From the NCBI GenBank assembly GCA_022825265.1, contig JAJDXE010000010.1, positions 558,001-622,000 of the forward strand: a DNA stretch of 64,000 bases. The letters are read 5' to 3'. The notes beneath the pieces are model-generated. The model saw nothing but the letters and a program-made list of their open reading frames with translations. It searched no databases and was not told the origin of the DNA. Below are positions 9,021-19,356 of the stretch, piece after piece. The number at the start of each line of letters is the position of its first letter. Positions within the stretch are counted from its first letter, which is position 1. The DNA is from Dehalococcoidia bacterium. Its GTDB lineage: Bacteria; Chloroflexota; Dehalococcoidia; Bin125. Both the position numbers and the translations under genes were made by a program.

Positions 9021-10157
9021 CTAGACCCCGACCGGCGAGCCGAACCGCTCGATCAGCTCCTCGGCCTGGCTAACCATCTGCCCAACGACCTCGGTCGCTG
9101 GGCGGATCGCCTTGATCAGGCCGGCGCCGTTGCCGGCCGGTCCACCGACCAGCTCCTCGATGTGCGCCTCGCGCGCGCCTCGGAGAGCTTCACCAACGAG
9201 CAGGCCCTGGAGCGGCATCGGCAGCGTCGGTGGCGCTTCGGGACGTTCCCAGGCCTCGGTCCAGGCGTTGTACATGTGGCGCATCGTCTTGCCCGAGTAC
9301 ATCCGCCCAATGCGGGTGTCCTCATCAACGGCGGCGACGAGCTTGTCCCACTGGACCTTGCGCGTCCATTCGTCGGTCTCACCGCGCTCCTCGGAGTCCT
9401 GGTATGCCTCCCAGGTGCCAAGGAATGCGGTCCCGCACCAGATCGCCTCCGCGCCCAGCGCAAGTGCCGCGAGCAGTCCGCGGCCATCCATGATCCCGCC
9501 GGCCGCGATCGTCTTGGTCGGCGCAATGGCGTCGGCCACCTGCGGGACCAGCGCGAGCGTCCCGATCCGGCCGGTGTGTCCGCCGGCTTCGGTGCCCTGT
9601 GCGACCACGGCGTCGACCTTGGCCGCAGCCACACGGCGAGCATTGCGCGTGTTGCCGACCAGACCGATGACCTTCATCCCCTGCGCGTGCGCGTCGTCGA
9701 CCATCCAACCGGGATTGCCAAGACCGGAAGCGAAGACGGGGACCTGCTCGTCGAGAATGACCTCAACCTGCTGACGGAAGTAATCCTGGGTCAGCGGCGG
9801 ACGGTCGAGCGGCTCCGACGGCTCGGGAATCTCAAACTCCCGCTTCAGCTGGTCAACGTAGTGGTGATGCTCGGCCGAGATCTCCAGCTCGAGGTCCTCG
9901 CGGTTACCGGAGTCCGCGATCGAGGAGGGCAGCAGCAGGTCGACACCAAACGGCTTGTCGGTCAGCGAGCGAACTTTGGCGATCATGCCGTGCAACTCGT
10001 CGGGCGTGTAGCCGGTCGCGCCGACGACACCGAGACCACCGGCCTCGGAGACCGCCGCAGCCAGGGTCGGCCCGGCAGCGCCGCCCATCCCGGCCAGGAT
10101 GACCGGAATCTCGATGCCCAGCATGTCGCAGAGTTCAGTCTTAAGTGGGGAAGCCAT
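9021..10157 (-). CDS. Nitronate monooxygenase (2-nitropropane dioxygenase family)
   Basis: MASPLKTELCDMLGIEIPVILAGMGG...; AQGTEAGGHTGRIGTLALVPQV; AAGGIMDGRGLLAALALGAEAIWCGTAFL. Start chosen at internal ATG (10157). Confidence 0.9.
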   Translation of the reverse strand: MASPLKTELCDMLGIEIPVILAGMGGAAGPTLAAAVSEAGGLGVVGATGYTPDELHGMIAKVRSLTDKPFGVDLLLPSSIADSGNREDLELEISAEHHHYVDQLKREFEIPEPSEPLDRPPLTQDYFRQQVEVILDEQVPVFASGLGNPGWMVDDAHAQGMKVIGLVGNTRNARRVAAAKVDAVVAQGTEAGGHTGRIGTLALVPQVADAIAPTKTIAAGGIMDGRGLLAALALGAEAIWCGTAFLGTWEAYQDSEERGETDEWTRKVQWDKLVAAVDEDTRIGRMYSGKTMRHMYNAWTEAWERPEAPPTLPMPLQGLLVGEALRGAREAHIEELVGGPAGNGAGLIKAIRPATEVVGQMVSQAEELIERFGSPVGV

Positions 10158-10291
10158 ACGCGGCCTTTCGCTGTGTGAGGAGTGTGAAGCGGATATGGAC
10201 GTATGGTACCAGCGCCCACTGGTCGGCTGATTCAGAGGCTGTCTCGCGAAAAACGGGGCAGAACGGCTGAGGCCAGTGAACTTGGCAGGAG

Positions 10292-10332
10292 TTGACAAAT
10301 GGATGGCTCGGGGACTAGTCTGATGTCTAGTC
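10292..10332 (+). promoter_or_regulatory. Putative autoregulated promoter/operator of TA operon
   Basis: TTGACA at 10292 followed by inverted repeat GACTAGtctgatgtCTAGTC (10313-10332). Confidence 0.4.
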
Positions 10333-10361
10333 AGATAATGACTTGAGACAGGAGGTGTGAT

Positions 10362-10658
10362 GTGAGTAGAGGTTACGTGGAGCGAGAGCCGACGCACTGG
10401 CAGGTGCAAGAGGCCAAGGCGAAGTTTAGTGCGGTCCTGGACGCCGTCGAGGAGGAAGGTCCGCAGATCGTCACCCGGCGCGGAGTTGAGACCGCAGTCA
10501 TCGTCCCGATCGAGCAGTGGCGACTACTGACTCAGCATCAAACGAAGTATCGGAGCGTGAAGGAGTGGCTGTTGGCTCCCGAGGCGCGGGGCGAGATTCC
10601 ACTGCCCGACCGCAAGACGTTTCGATTGCGGCCATTGCCGGACCTGTTTGAAGACTGA
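10362..10658 (+). CDS. Phd/YefM-type antitoxin
   Basis: WQVQEAKAKFSAVLDAVEEEGPQIVTRRGVETAVIVPIEQW; SD aggaggtg before GTG. Confidence 0.9.
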   Translation: MSRGYVEREPTHWQVQEAKAKFSAVLDAVEEEGPQIVTRRGVETAVIVPIEQWRLLTQHQTKYRSVKEWLLAPEARGEIPLPDRKTFRLRPLPDLFED

Positions 10659-11071
10659 TGTACCTGGTTGACACCTGCGTTGTCTCGGAGTTGCGCCTGA
10701 TCGAGCCGCACCCTTCGGTTCTGGCCTGGTTCCGGTCAGTGCGCAGTAGTGATCTCCATCTGAGTTCGATCACGATCGCCGAGTTGCAGCGAGGAACCCA
10801 GATGGTCAGAGCCAAATATCCTCTGTTCGCCGAAGAGCTTGAGTCGTGGTTGGAAGAGGCGATGATCGGTCAATTCTCGATTCTGCCATTCGACACGGCA
10901 GCCGCGCGGGATTGGGGACGTATGGGAATCAAAGGCGATGACAAGAACTCGCTCGACGCAATGATCGCGGCGATCGCCCGGACTCGAGACCTGACGGTCG
11001 TGACCCGGAACGTAAAGGACTTCGTGCCACTCGATACCTACTGTGTCAATCCGTTCGAATATCTCGGTTGA
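10658..11071 (+). CDS. PIN-domain toxin (VapC/FitB-like)
   Basis: YLVDTCVVSEL, TIAELQRG, NSLDAMIAAIA, TVVTRNVKDF; TGATG coupling to antitoxin. Confidence 0.9.
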   Translation: MYLVDTCVVSELRLIEPHPSVLAWFRSVRSSDLHLSSITIAELQRGTQMVRAKYPLFAEELESWLEEAMIGQFSILPFDTAAARDWGRMGIKGDDKNSLDAMIAAIARTRDLTVVTRNVKDFVPLDTYCVNPFEYLG

Positions 11072-11086
11072 GATGCTCCGCGGCAG

Positions 11087-12310
11087 TCACGTGCCCGCCG
11101 GCCCAACGATCGTGATCTCCTCGCCCAAGGCTGCCAGCCCGAGCGAGTGCTGCAACTCATCCGTCTTCCAGGCCATCACGATGCCCCCGGTGAGATCCCG
11201 ATAGAGCCGCTCGAGCGGATGCCCCTTGACGTATGCGTGCGCGCCCGTCGTCTTGATGCTGATCTGAGCGACCTCTTCCGCCATCCGCCGCAGATGATGC
11301 GTCGTCTGCACTTGCATGCGGATGAACGACTGCCGATCCGCATAGGCCCGGTCGACTTCGTCCACAGCGTGGTACAGCATCGTCCGACCCGAAGCGAGCC
11401 AACTGTCCATCTCACCCAGCGCCATCTGCGCCCAGGCCTGCTGCGAGCGCAGTTCGTTCGTGCCGCCGAGCGGGCTGTTGGCCGAGGCCAGATAGCCGCG
11501 GCGCTGCTGCAGGTACTCGATCGTTTCGTCGAACATCGCCTGGGCGTTGCCCAGCCAGATCGCGCAGATGCCGAGTCCCGGCAACGCTCGACGCTGCCAT
11601 TGGAGCTGCGGGATCATCTGCTCGCCCATGCGCAGAAGCGAGAGCGGCACGACGAAGCAATCGGCCCGCGCGAGCCGCAGGTCCTCAATCACCACGTCGT
11701 GCGACGCTGTGGCCCGCAGCCCCATGCCGTTCCAGTTGCCGCGGTTGGTGATCGCTTCGTTGTCCAGCTTGGGCAGCGAGATCACCAGGTCCGGCTCGGC
11801 AGGTCGTTCGATCAGCGCGCCGACCATGGCGTACTCGGCAGCGTCGGCGCCCGAGGCAAATCCTGCGCGGCCCGAAATGACGAGATCGGTTCCGTCCTCG
11901 ACCGCCATGAAGCCGGTCGACGTGTTGTCCAGCTCCCGCGAGGGAATGCTGCCCGGAGCGCAGCACCAGGCGCCTGCGGCGCACGCCTTGAGCATCTGAT
12001 CTCGGTGTGGGAAGGGAGGCAATGCGCTCGCGATACCGGTCACCAGCAGGTGCATGTTCACGGCGACGGCAGTGGATGCATCGCCGTACGCGAGCTCTTC
12101 AACCACCCGGACCATGGTCTCGCCGTCCGCCTCGAGACCGCCGAACGCCTCCGAAATCATCAAACCGGAAATGCCAAGCTCGGCGAGCTCATTGAAGTTG
12201 CCGATCACCAGCTCGCCGGCGCGGTCCGCCTCGGCGGCGCGTTCGCGGAAGGGACCCCGTGCGAATGCCCGGACCTGCTCAATCAACTGTTGTGAAGCTT
12301 CAGCGTCCAT
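11087..12310 (-). CDS. Acyl-CoA dehydrogenase
   Basis: GISGLMISEAFGGLEADGETMVRVVEELAYGDAS; C-terminal helical domain; start ATG at 12310. Confidence 0.85.
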   Translation of the reverse strand: MDAEASQQLIEQVRAFARGPFRERAAEADRAGELVIGNFNELAELGISGLMISEAFGGLEADGETMVRVVEELAYGDASTAVAVNMHLLVTGIASALPPFPHRDQMLKACAAGAWCCAPGSIPSRELDNTSTGFMAVEDGTDLVISGRAGFASGADAAEYAMVGALIERPAEPDLVISLPKLDNEAITNRGNWNGMGLRATASHDVVIEDLRLARADCFVVPLSLLRMGEQMIPQLQWQRRALPGLGICAIWLGNAQAMFDETIEYLQQRRGYLASANSPLGGTNELRSQQAWAQMALGEMDSWLASGRTMLYHAVDEVDRAYADRQSFIRMQVQTTHHLRRMAEEVAQISIKTTGAHAYVKGHPLERLYRDLTGGIVMAWKTDELQHSLGLAALGEEITIVGPAGT

Positions 12311-12414
12311 CTGAACTCCTGTGATCACATCGCATAAGAACGAAGCCAGCGTATCGGCCGATCTGCGCCGAGCGTTAGCATTCCGGCAGGAATCAGATTC
12401 CTCTGGGAAGGAAC

Positions 12415-13374
12415 ATGCCGATGCCGTCAATCAACACGTTGCATGGAGCAGTGGACACATCCGAGCTGGGTCGCACATTGATCCACGAACACATCGGGAT
12501 CCGCTCGCCTGGAATCTCGGAAAACTGGCCCGAGCTCTGGGACGAAGCAGGTTGCGTGGCATCGGCCGACGAGAAGCTGAACGCGCTCCAACAGCGCGGA
12601 GTCAGCACCGTCGTTGATCTCTCGACCGCCGACCTCGGCCGCGACATGGGCTTCCTGCAAAAAGTCTCGCAGGTCACCTCAATCAACGTCGTGCTCTGCA
12701 CCGGCATCTACTGGCTGCGCTCGATGTACTGGCGCGGACGCCCGGCCGAGATGCTGACCGAGGTGTTCGTCCGCGACATCACCGAGGGAATCGCCGGCAC
12801 CAGCGTCAAAGCGAACATCATCAAGCTCGCCTCCGACGAGCAGGGCGGCGGCGTCGACCGCTACAACGAAAAGTGCCTCCGAGCAGGCGCTCGCGCACAC
12901 CGCGCGACCGGCGTGCCGATCGCAACCCACAACGGACCGCCCGAACTCGGCGCGCTGCAGCAGGACGTCTTCGAGGACGAAGGCTGCGACCTCTCCCGCA
13001 TCGTGATCGGCCACGTCGGCGACACCGCCGACACCGACTACCTCAAGTCGCTCATGGACCGTGGCTCCTATGTCGGCCTCGACCGCTTCGGACTGGACCA
13101 GATCCTCTCCTTCGATGATCGCGTGAACACGGTCGTCAAGCTGGCCGCCGACGGCTACACCGAGCGCATGCTGCTCGCCCACGACGCCTCATGCTGCCTC
13201 GACTGGATCCCCGACATCGACGCCATGCGCCAGGCGCAGCCCAACTGGCACTTCAACCACATCTCCGACGACGTTGTGCCAGCCTTGCTCGAACGCGGCG
13301 TCACCCAGTCGCAGGTCGACCAGATGCTGATCGGCAACCCGCGCGACCTGTTCGAGAAGCAGGGCGCGTACTAG
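12415..13374 (+). CDS. Phosphotriesterase-family amidohydrolase
   Basis: GRTLIHEHIG, VKANIIKLASDE, GVPIATHNG, IVIGHVGDTAD, LLAHDAS metal-site motifs. Confidence 0.88.
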   Translation: MPMPSINTLHGAVDTSELGRTLIHEHIGIRSPGISENWPELWDEAGCVASADEKLNALQQRGVSTVVDLSTADLGRDMGFLQKVSQVTSINVVLCTGIYWLRSMYWRGRPAEMLTEVFVRDITEGIAGTSVKANIIKLASDEQGGGVDRYNEKCLRAGARAHRATGVPIATHNGPPELGALQQDVFEDEGCDLSRIVIGHVGDTADTDYLKSLMDRGSYVGLDRFGLDQILSFDDRVNTVVKLAADGYTERMLLAHDASCCLDWIPDIDAMRQAQPNWHFNHISDDVVPALLERGVTQSQVDQMLIGNPRDLFEKQGAY

Positions 13375-15030
13375 GTGGCCCCAACTGACGTCGAGTCGGC
13401 GCTGGAGCCCGCTGACGTCCTCTCCGCAGCGAGAGCCGGATTCGCCGGGGCACCCATCGGTGACTCAGCGGGCGACGTCGCTGCACGGGCACGATTGTGG
13501 CGCGCAGGTAGTCAAATCGCTGAGGCCGATGCCTCGGCGGCAGACGGCTTAAGCGCAGCCCAAGCGGCAGGCGCCGCACTGCAGCTCGCGCTCGGAGAAG
13601 CGAGCGACCGGCCAGGCGACGCGCTCAGCATCGAGGTCGAAGCCAACCGCGAAGCCCGAACGCCCGAAGGCCTGATCGGTCTGATCCAAACACCACTCCC
13701 CGGCCACCACGGACTCATGCTGCGCGACGGCGACAACGTAGCCCGAGGCTGGCCCTTCGACGCCCTGCGCACGGAGGGTCGAACCCCCGCCTGGGTCAAA
13801 CGACTCAATCGCGAAGCGCGCCATCCCGGAGCCCGCCTCGCGTCAAGCACGTCGGTCGAGGTCTTCACCACCGTCGAGGCGCTGGGAACGGTCGCTCCGA
13901 CCGACGGAGAACGAATCGCCCCCCGGTCCGCCGGATTCCGAGTCGTCGACATGGCCGAAGTCCTGCCCGACCGACTCTCCGGCTCCGCGCTGCAAGCAGC
14001 AGCCTGGCTCCTCCGACACCAACGACCCGACGGCTCCTTCGCCTACGAATACGCGCCCCCGAGCCCCGGCAAGGAAGGCGGCTGGACACCGTACGACCAG
14101 CTCGTCCGACAGTGCGGATGCGCCTGGGCCATCGCGATGGTCGCCCGACTCACCCGCGACCGCAGCATCGGCGAGGCCGCAGCCCGAGCCATCAGCGGCA
14201 TCCTTGAGCGCCATCTCCGCCGAGACGGTCCCGGTCGGCTCTTCTACCTCCAGGACATGTACGGCGAGGCCAAGCTCGGCGCGCCGCCACTCCTCCTCCT
14301 CGCAATCTCGGAGCTCGGAAGCTCCCTGCGAATCCCCAGAGAAACAGTCGACCAACTCACCGCCTCGCTCCTGGCCGTCCAAGCGCCCGACGGTCACTTC
14401 GGCACCAAAGCACGCGGCATGGAACTGGAAGGCTCCGAGACCTACTACGCCGGACAGATCGTCTTCGCCCTGGCCAGGCTCTACGGCATCCGCAAGCGCC
14501 CCCGGCTGAAGTCCGCTGTCGAGCGATCGCTCAAGCACTATCAAGCCCAATGGCGGGACGAGGACGAGCGCGACCTCTCCTTCACCACCTGGATGATCCA
14601 GGCCTGCGACCAATGGCACGCCCTCGTCGAGGACGACTCCGCAAGAGACTATGCCTACGAAATGGCCGACTGGGCGCTGCAGGAACAACACGGCGAGGAC
14701 AGCGAAAACCCGCTCTGGGTCGGAGCATTCCAGAACACCCCAGGCATCGGCACCGCCGCCTATAGCGAGGGCATCGCCAGCGCCCTCGCCATCGCCCAGC
14801 GCGCCGGTGACGACGACCGAGCCGAGCGCTACCGAGCCGCCCTGCTCCTCAGCATGCGTTTCCTCCTCACCCTCTCCCTCGACGGACCCGAACACGCCCT
14901 CGTCGCCGGCCCCGAACACGTCGGAGCCGTCCGCTCCGCCCTCCACCGCTCCGGCCTCCGCTGCGACAACGCCCAGCACTACCTGATGTCAATGCTCCGC
15001 GCCCGCGCCTTGTGCTGGCCGGAAGACTGA
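13375..15030 (+). CDS. Alpha/alpha-toroid-like (prenyltransferase/glycosidase-fold) protein, function unknown
   Basis: AAWLLRHQRPDGSFAYEY, LTASLLAVQAPDGHFGTKA; GTG start directly after preceding stop. Confidence 0.6.
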   Translation: MAPTDVESALEPADVLSAARAGFAGAPIGDSAGDVAARARLWRAGSQIAEADASAADGLSAAQAAGAALQLALGEASDRPGDALSIEVEANREARTPEGLIGLIQTPLPGHHGLMLRDGDNVARGWPFDALRTEGRTPAWVKRLNREARHPGARLASSTSVEVFTTVEALGTVAPTDGERIAPRSAGFRVVDMAEVLPDRLSGSALQAAAWLLRHQRPDGSFAYEYAPPSPGKEGGWTPYDQLVRQCGCAWAIAMVARLTRDRSIGEAAARAISGILERHLRRDGPGRLFYLQDMYGEAKLGAPPLLLLAISELGSSLRIPRETVDQLTASLLAVQAPDGHFGTKARGMELEGSETYYAGQIVFALARLYGIRKRPRLKSAVERSLKHYQAQWRDEDERDLSFTTWMIQACDQWHALVEDDSARDYAYEMADWALQEQHGEDSENPLWVGAFQNTPGIGTAAYSEGIASALAIAQRAGDDDRAERYRAALLLSMRFLLTLSLDGPEHALVAGPEHVGAVRSALHRSGLRCDNAQHYLMSMLRARALCWPED

Positions 15031-15054
15031 GCGAAGAGGTGGAGGGAACGACCT

Positions 15055-17253
15055 TTGATTAACGCAGGCACCACACGGTTGGTTGGGCTACTGGCCTTGG
15101 TTTGCGCCGCGGCGCTCACACTCGTCCTGGAAACCGGCGTCGCGACCGCGGATGACGGCCAAGTCAGCTCAGCTGTAGTCTCCCTCAGTGCTGGATATCA
15201 GCACGCCTGCGCGCTCACGAGCGAGCAAGAAGTGCTGTGCTGGGGCCTCAACGGCGCGGGTCAGACAGACGTCCCTGAGGGTCGCTACCGTGCCGTCAGT
15301 GCTGGATCCTGGCATACCTGCGCACTGACCGTTGATGGTGAGGTGCGATGCTGGGGACTGGATCAACACGGGCAGTTGGATGCTCCCGTCGGACAGTTCA
15401 GCGCCGTTTCCGCCGGCTTCGACCATTCTTGCGCCATTCGCGAAGACGACCAGCGCTTGATCTGCTGGGGCGGTGGAGGGAGTCTGCACCGAATCCCCGA
15501 AGGACGCTTCCAGGCGCTCGACGCCGGTCGATCTCACAGTTGCGCCCTGGCTCTGGATACAACGATTCAATGCTGGGGAAGCAACGAACGCGGTGAGTCC
15601 GAATCGCCGAGTACCAGGTACAAACAAGTAGTAACCCTGCAAAGCAACACCTGCGGCCTGACCACGTCGGGCGCCGTTGAGTGTTGGGGCGCCGCAGTCG
15701 GCCGCGAGCCGACAGCACAGGAAGGAACCTACAAGTCGATCAGCGGTCGCTGGGGACACGTCTGCGGGATTACGTTCGAAGACGAGATCCATTGCTGGCA
15801 TTTGTACAAGTACAGCGCCGACCAGGCTGGGGAGACCCTGGCGCCGGTCGGCAGATACGCCGCGGTCGCCGCCGGATACCGATTCTCCTGCGCACTGACG
15901 CAGACTGGCAAAGTTCGATGCTGGGGCGCAGAAGACTACGGTCATCATTTTGCGCCAGAGGGAACGTTCAACGAAGTGTCCGCAGGCCACTTCTTCACTT
16001 GCGGCATCGAACCCACTGGAAGTCTGGTGTGCTGGGGCGGCAAGGGGAATGCCTGGGCGGAAAGCGGACACGAGGAACGATGGAGCTCGCAACAGTTTCA
16101 TCAGGTGAATGCCGGAAGCTTCCACGTGTGCGCCTTGACCGAGGAAGACCGTGCCCGATGTTGGACGAAAGTCGGCTATCACACACCCGGCATCACAGAC
16201 GTGGCCCCTGGTCGCTATGCCAGCCTGGTGTCGAACTACATCACCGGCTGCGGTTTGAACGTCCAGGGTCAGGCATTCTGCTGGGGTCCCTTTGAGGATG
16301 TGAACGCAACACCCCTCGGCGAATGGAACTCGCTCTCCACCTCATACGCTGCAGCCTGCGGGATCAGACCAGACGGTCAGATTGAGTGTTGGGGCAGCGA
16401 ACTCGGGACCCCGCCTGTTGGCAGCTTCGAGTCGCTCAGCCTGGGGCGAACGTTTGGCTGCGCGATAGACACCGACCATCAACTGCTCTGTTGGGGTCGT
16501 CCGTGGTTCGTTTGGAGACACGGCTGGAGCGAGACGCCAATCGGAAGCTATGCCGCAATAGACGCTGGTCCGAACGGCTACTGCGCGCTGTCGACCGACG
16601 GCGACGTGATCTGCTACGCGTCTGTACACACCACTGATCTGGGGTGTGGAGAGCGGATGCCGGGCCAGGGACTGGATGAGCATTGCAGATTCGCCCGGGG
16701 CGATTGGACCCGGGCGCCCAACCCGCCCTACATCTCAGTGACCACCGGGGCCGACCACGCTTGCGCACTCAAGGCGGACGGCGCTCTGGATTGTTGGATA
16801 TTGCTGCGCAAACCGACCGCCGTCCCGGAACGCATAGTCGCGCCGCCACTGGGAAATCTGCAAGCAGAAGACGAACATGGCGACCCGGCAGGGTTACTGG
16901 AGATGGAAGTCGATGAGCCAGTCGAACGATTAGGCCGGATCGCGACGCGCCGACTCAACGACGGACGAATCGAATTCGCATTCGACCCAGCCGAAGGTGA
17001 GCGCGTGCTTCCTTCGAGCCGATTCTTCTCCGCCGATTCACCAGTTGGGCGTTGGCGGCACAGCAGTCCCGTCGTGATCGATGGTGTCGAGTGGGGTCGG
17101 ATCAGCGCTCAGCGCCGCGCTGGTGGTGAGCTGGAACTCTCATTCGTCGCTGCCGACGGTACGCGAATACTCCCGCGTTCGAGGATCTTCCCGCCGTCGG
17201 CGCCTGCCGATAGATGGCTACGTTCGAACCAGTTCGATGCGGTCGGCGAGTGA
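15055..17253 (+). CDS. Secreted RCC1-repeat (beta-propeller) protein
   Basis: TTG start, signal peptide, more than ten repeats of the type VSAGxxHxCALTxxGxVxCWG; C-terminal two-fold repeat. Confidence 0.88.
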   Translation: MINAGTTRLVGLLALVCAAALTLVLETGVATADDGQVSSAVVSLSAGYQHACALTSEQEVLCWGLNGAGQTDVPEGRYRAVSAGSWHTCALTVDGEVRCWGLDQHGQLDAPVGQFSAVSAGFDHSCAIREDDQRLICWGGGGSLHRIPEGRFQALDAGRSHSCALALDTTIQCWGSNERGESESPSTRYKQVVTLQSNTCGLTTSGAVECWGAAVGREPTAQEGTYKSISGRWGHVCGITFEDEIHCWHLYKYSADQAGETLAPVGRYAAVAAGYRFSCALTQTGKVRCWGAEDYGHHFAPEGTFNEVSAGHFFTCGIEPTGSLVCWGGKGNAWAESGHEERWSSQQFHQVNAGSFHVCALTEEDRARCWTKVGYHTPGITDVAPGRYASLVSNYITGCGLNVQGQAFCWGPFEDVNATPLGEWNSLSTSYAAACGIRPDGQIECWGSELGTPPVGSFESLSLGRTFGCAIDTDHQLLCWGRPWFVWRHGWSETPIGSYAAIDAGPNGYCALSTDGDVICYASVHTTDLGCGERMPGQGLDEHCRFARGDWTRAPNPPYISVTTGADHACALKADGALDCWILLRKPTAVPERIVAPPLGNLQAEDEHGDPAGLLEMEVDEPVERLGRIATRRLNDGRIEFAFDPAEGERVLPSSRFFSADSPVGRWRHSSPVVIDGVEWGRISAQRRAGGELELSFVAADGTRILPRSRIFPPSAPADRWLRSNQFDAVGE

Positions 17254-17287
17254 GTCAGCCTGTTGCTGTCAGTCTCAATGCTAGGGA

Positions 17288-18190
17288 CTAGCCGCCCTTG
17301 ACCTCCGGCCAGACCTCCCGCCACGCCGTCTCCACCGTCTGCAGATACTGATCCACAGGAATCGACAGCTCACGGTCGTAGTTCGGCATCCCGATCCCGA
17401 GCCGAGTGATCCCCGCATCCCGCGCCGCACTCAACATTCGCAGCGTGTTCGACATGTCCGCGTCCAGCGGCGGCAACCACTGGATCGGGAACTCGTCGGG
17501 ATCGCGATCATTCTTCTCCAGCTCGGCCCGCAGATCGGTGCAGAGTTGTGCGAGCTGCTCCAGGCTGCTCTGCACCGGAGCAATCCAGCCGTCCCCCAGC
17601 CGGGCCGTGCGCTCAATCGCCGGCTTCGAGAGGCCGCCGAACAGGATCGGCGGCCCGCCCGGAGTCACCGGCTTGGGCATCACCGACATCTGGTCGATGT
17701 TCACGTAGCGGCCGCTGAACGTGATCGGCTCCTCGGTCCAGCAGGCGCGCAGCACGCGGATGTACTCCTCCATCCGGCTCGGACGCTGGCGGAAGTTGGC
17801 CTGCAGCGCGTCGAACTCCTGCCACTGCCAGCCGATCCCGATGCCCAGCCGCATTCGGCCGCCCGAGAGGATGTCGATCTCCGCCGCCTGCTTGGCGACC
17901 AGCACCGGCTCGCGCTGAGGCAGGACGAGCACGTTAGTCTGCAGCGCCACCCGATTCGTGATCCCCGCCAGCCAGGCCAGTGTGGTCAACACCTCGTGCT
18001 GATGCACGTCGTCGGTGTACGGACCCGTCTGCGGACGGTCATCCCGCGCGTAGGCGTAGATCACATGGTCGGCCATCGAGATGAAATCGCACCCGATCGC
18101 CTCAACGCCCTGGGCCCAGTCGCGTAGCTCCGAGACATCCCAGTGCCAGTGCCAGGCAGGGATCTGGCAGCCAAACTCGAACTGTGCCAT
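17288..18190 (-). CDS. Luciferase-like (LLM) F420-dependent oxidoreductase family
   Basis: VALQTNVLVLPQREPVLVAKQAAEIDILSGGRMRLGIGIGWQWQEFDAL. Confidence 0.9.
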   Translation of the reverse strand: MAQFEFGCQIPAWHWHWDVSELRDWAQGVEAIGCDFISMADHVIYAYARDDRPQTGPYTDDVHQHEVLTTLAWLAGITNRVALQTNVLVLPQREPVLVAKQAAEIDILSGGRMRLGIGIGWQWQEFDALQANFRQRPSRMEEYIRVLRACWTEEPITFSGRYVNIDQMSVMPKPVTPGGPPILFGGLSKPAIERTARLGDGWIAPVQSSLEQLAQLCTDLRAELEKNDRDPDEFPIQWLPPLDADMSNTLRMLSAARDAGITRLGIGMPNYDRELSIPVDQYLQTVETAWREVWPEVKGG

Positions 18191-18259
18191 ACAAGACTCC
18201 AAACAATGCGCGCGTTCGGTCAGGTGTATCCTAAGCGCATCCTGAGCCCTGCTGGATTG

Positions 18260-18508
18260 GTGCGAGGTGTGGCGTTGGACGAACGGCATGCTGGTGAAGA
18301 AGGCGTCCTCCGAAGCGATATCGCCGACGTGATCGACCGCGCCGCGGCGATGGCCGTCTACGCGTTCGCCTCGGTCACCCAGGCCGGACAGACCGAGGGG
18401 CTAAAACTACCGCCTCAGTTGGCCGAGCACCTGGCCGAGGCAACCTACGTCGACGTCCTCCGCTACTCCCTCGACGAGTGCACCTGCCCCTGTCACCAGG
18501 AGCACTAG
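18260..18508 (+). CDS. Small conserved-looking hypothetical
   Basis: GTG start; C-terminal DECTCPCHQEH; no overlap with the preceding gene if started here. Confidence 0.35.
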   Translation: MRGVALDERHAGEEGVLRSDIADVIDRAAAMAVYAFASVTQAGQTEGLKLPPQLAEHLAEATYVDVLRYSLDECTCPCHQEH

Positions 18509-18623
18509 TGGGAGCACCAGCAAGAGCACGAGTCCTCGAACGGCGCCCGCGAGGCAGGGCTAGACTGCGATTGACTACCTCAGAGCAGATTCGCGTTCAC
18601 GCGACGACACGAAGGAGCACTCG

Positions 18624-19259
18624 ATGACGACGGCAACCAAAGAATCAGTGGTGACCCCCGAGCGGTTCAAGTCGGGCATGACCTGGAACCAGTACCTGGC
18701 CTTCATCAACTCGGAAGAGAACTTCCAGCGCCTGACGCCGGGCGGCCAGCCCCGTGGCGACGCCAACGTCGAGCGCTTCGTCCGCAACATGAGCGCCTGG
18801 CAGATCTCGGAAGAGGGCCGCGAGGCGCTGCAGTCGCTGCCGCGACTGAAGATGTTGGTGCTGGGCGAGGACTGGTGCCCGGACGTGTACCGCGGCCTGC
18901 CCGTGCTCGCCGAGATCGCGGCGACCGCCGGCTGGGAGCTTCGCATCTTCGCCCGCGACGAGAACAACGACATCATGTCCGAGTTCCTCAAGGACGGCCA
19001 ACACGAGTCGATCCCGACCGCCGTCCTCTACACCCTCGACCACCAGTACATCGGTCACTGGATCGAGCGCCCCGCCGTGGCCAACGAGCACATGGCCAAC
19101 ATGCAAAAGCTCTTCAGCCGCAAAGAGGGCGAGTCCGAGGACGACATGCGCGCCCGCATCCGCCAGGGCTACCGAGACCTCCAGTCCTCCGACGAATGGG
19201 CCTCATGGCGAGACGAAACCGTCAACGAGATCGTCGAACTGGTTCGCAGCAACTCCTAG
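18624..19259 (+). CDS. Thioredoxin-family protein
   Basis: LVLGEDWCPDVYRGLPVLAEIA...ESIPTAVLYTLDHQYIG; SD aaggag upstream. Confidence 0.8.
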   Translation: MTTATKESVVTPERFKSGMTWNQYLAFINSEENFQRLTPGGQPRGDANVERFVRNMSAWQISEEGREALQSLPRLKMLVLGEDWCPDVYRGLPVLAEIAATAGWELRIFARDENNDIMSEFLKDGQHESIPTAVLYTLDHQYIGHWIERPAVANEHMANMQKLFSRKEGESEDDMRARIRQGYRDLQSSDEWASWRDETVNEIVELVRSNS

Positions 19260-19299
19260 CTCGCCAACCACGCCATTCAGTTCGACTGACCGGGCCCCT

Positions 19300-19350
19300 T
19301 TCTCCCCCCGCCCTGCGGGGGGAGATGCCGAAGGCAGAGGGGAGTCCTCC
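19300..19350. repeat. Dispersed double-hairpin repeat, copy d
   Basis: ctccccccgccctgcggggggagaTGCCgaaGGCAgagggga. Confidence 0.7.
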
Positions 19351-19356
19351 CATCTC

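Noticed and set aside
11147-12295. 382-aa plus-strand ORF opposite acyl-CoA dehydrogenase
   Set aside because: Antisense shadow ORF; no start signal or family motifs.
13843-14979. 378-aa minus-strand ORF
   Set aside because: Low-complexity antisense of the 13375-15030 CDS.
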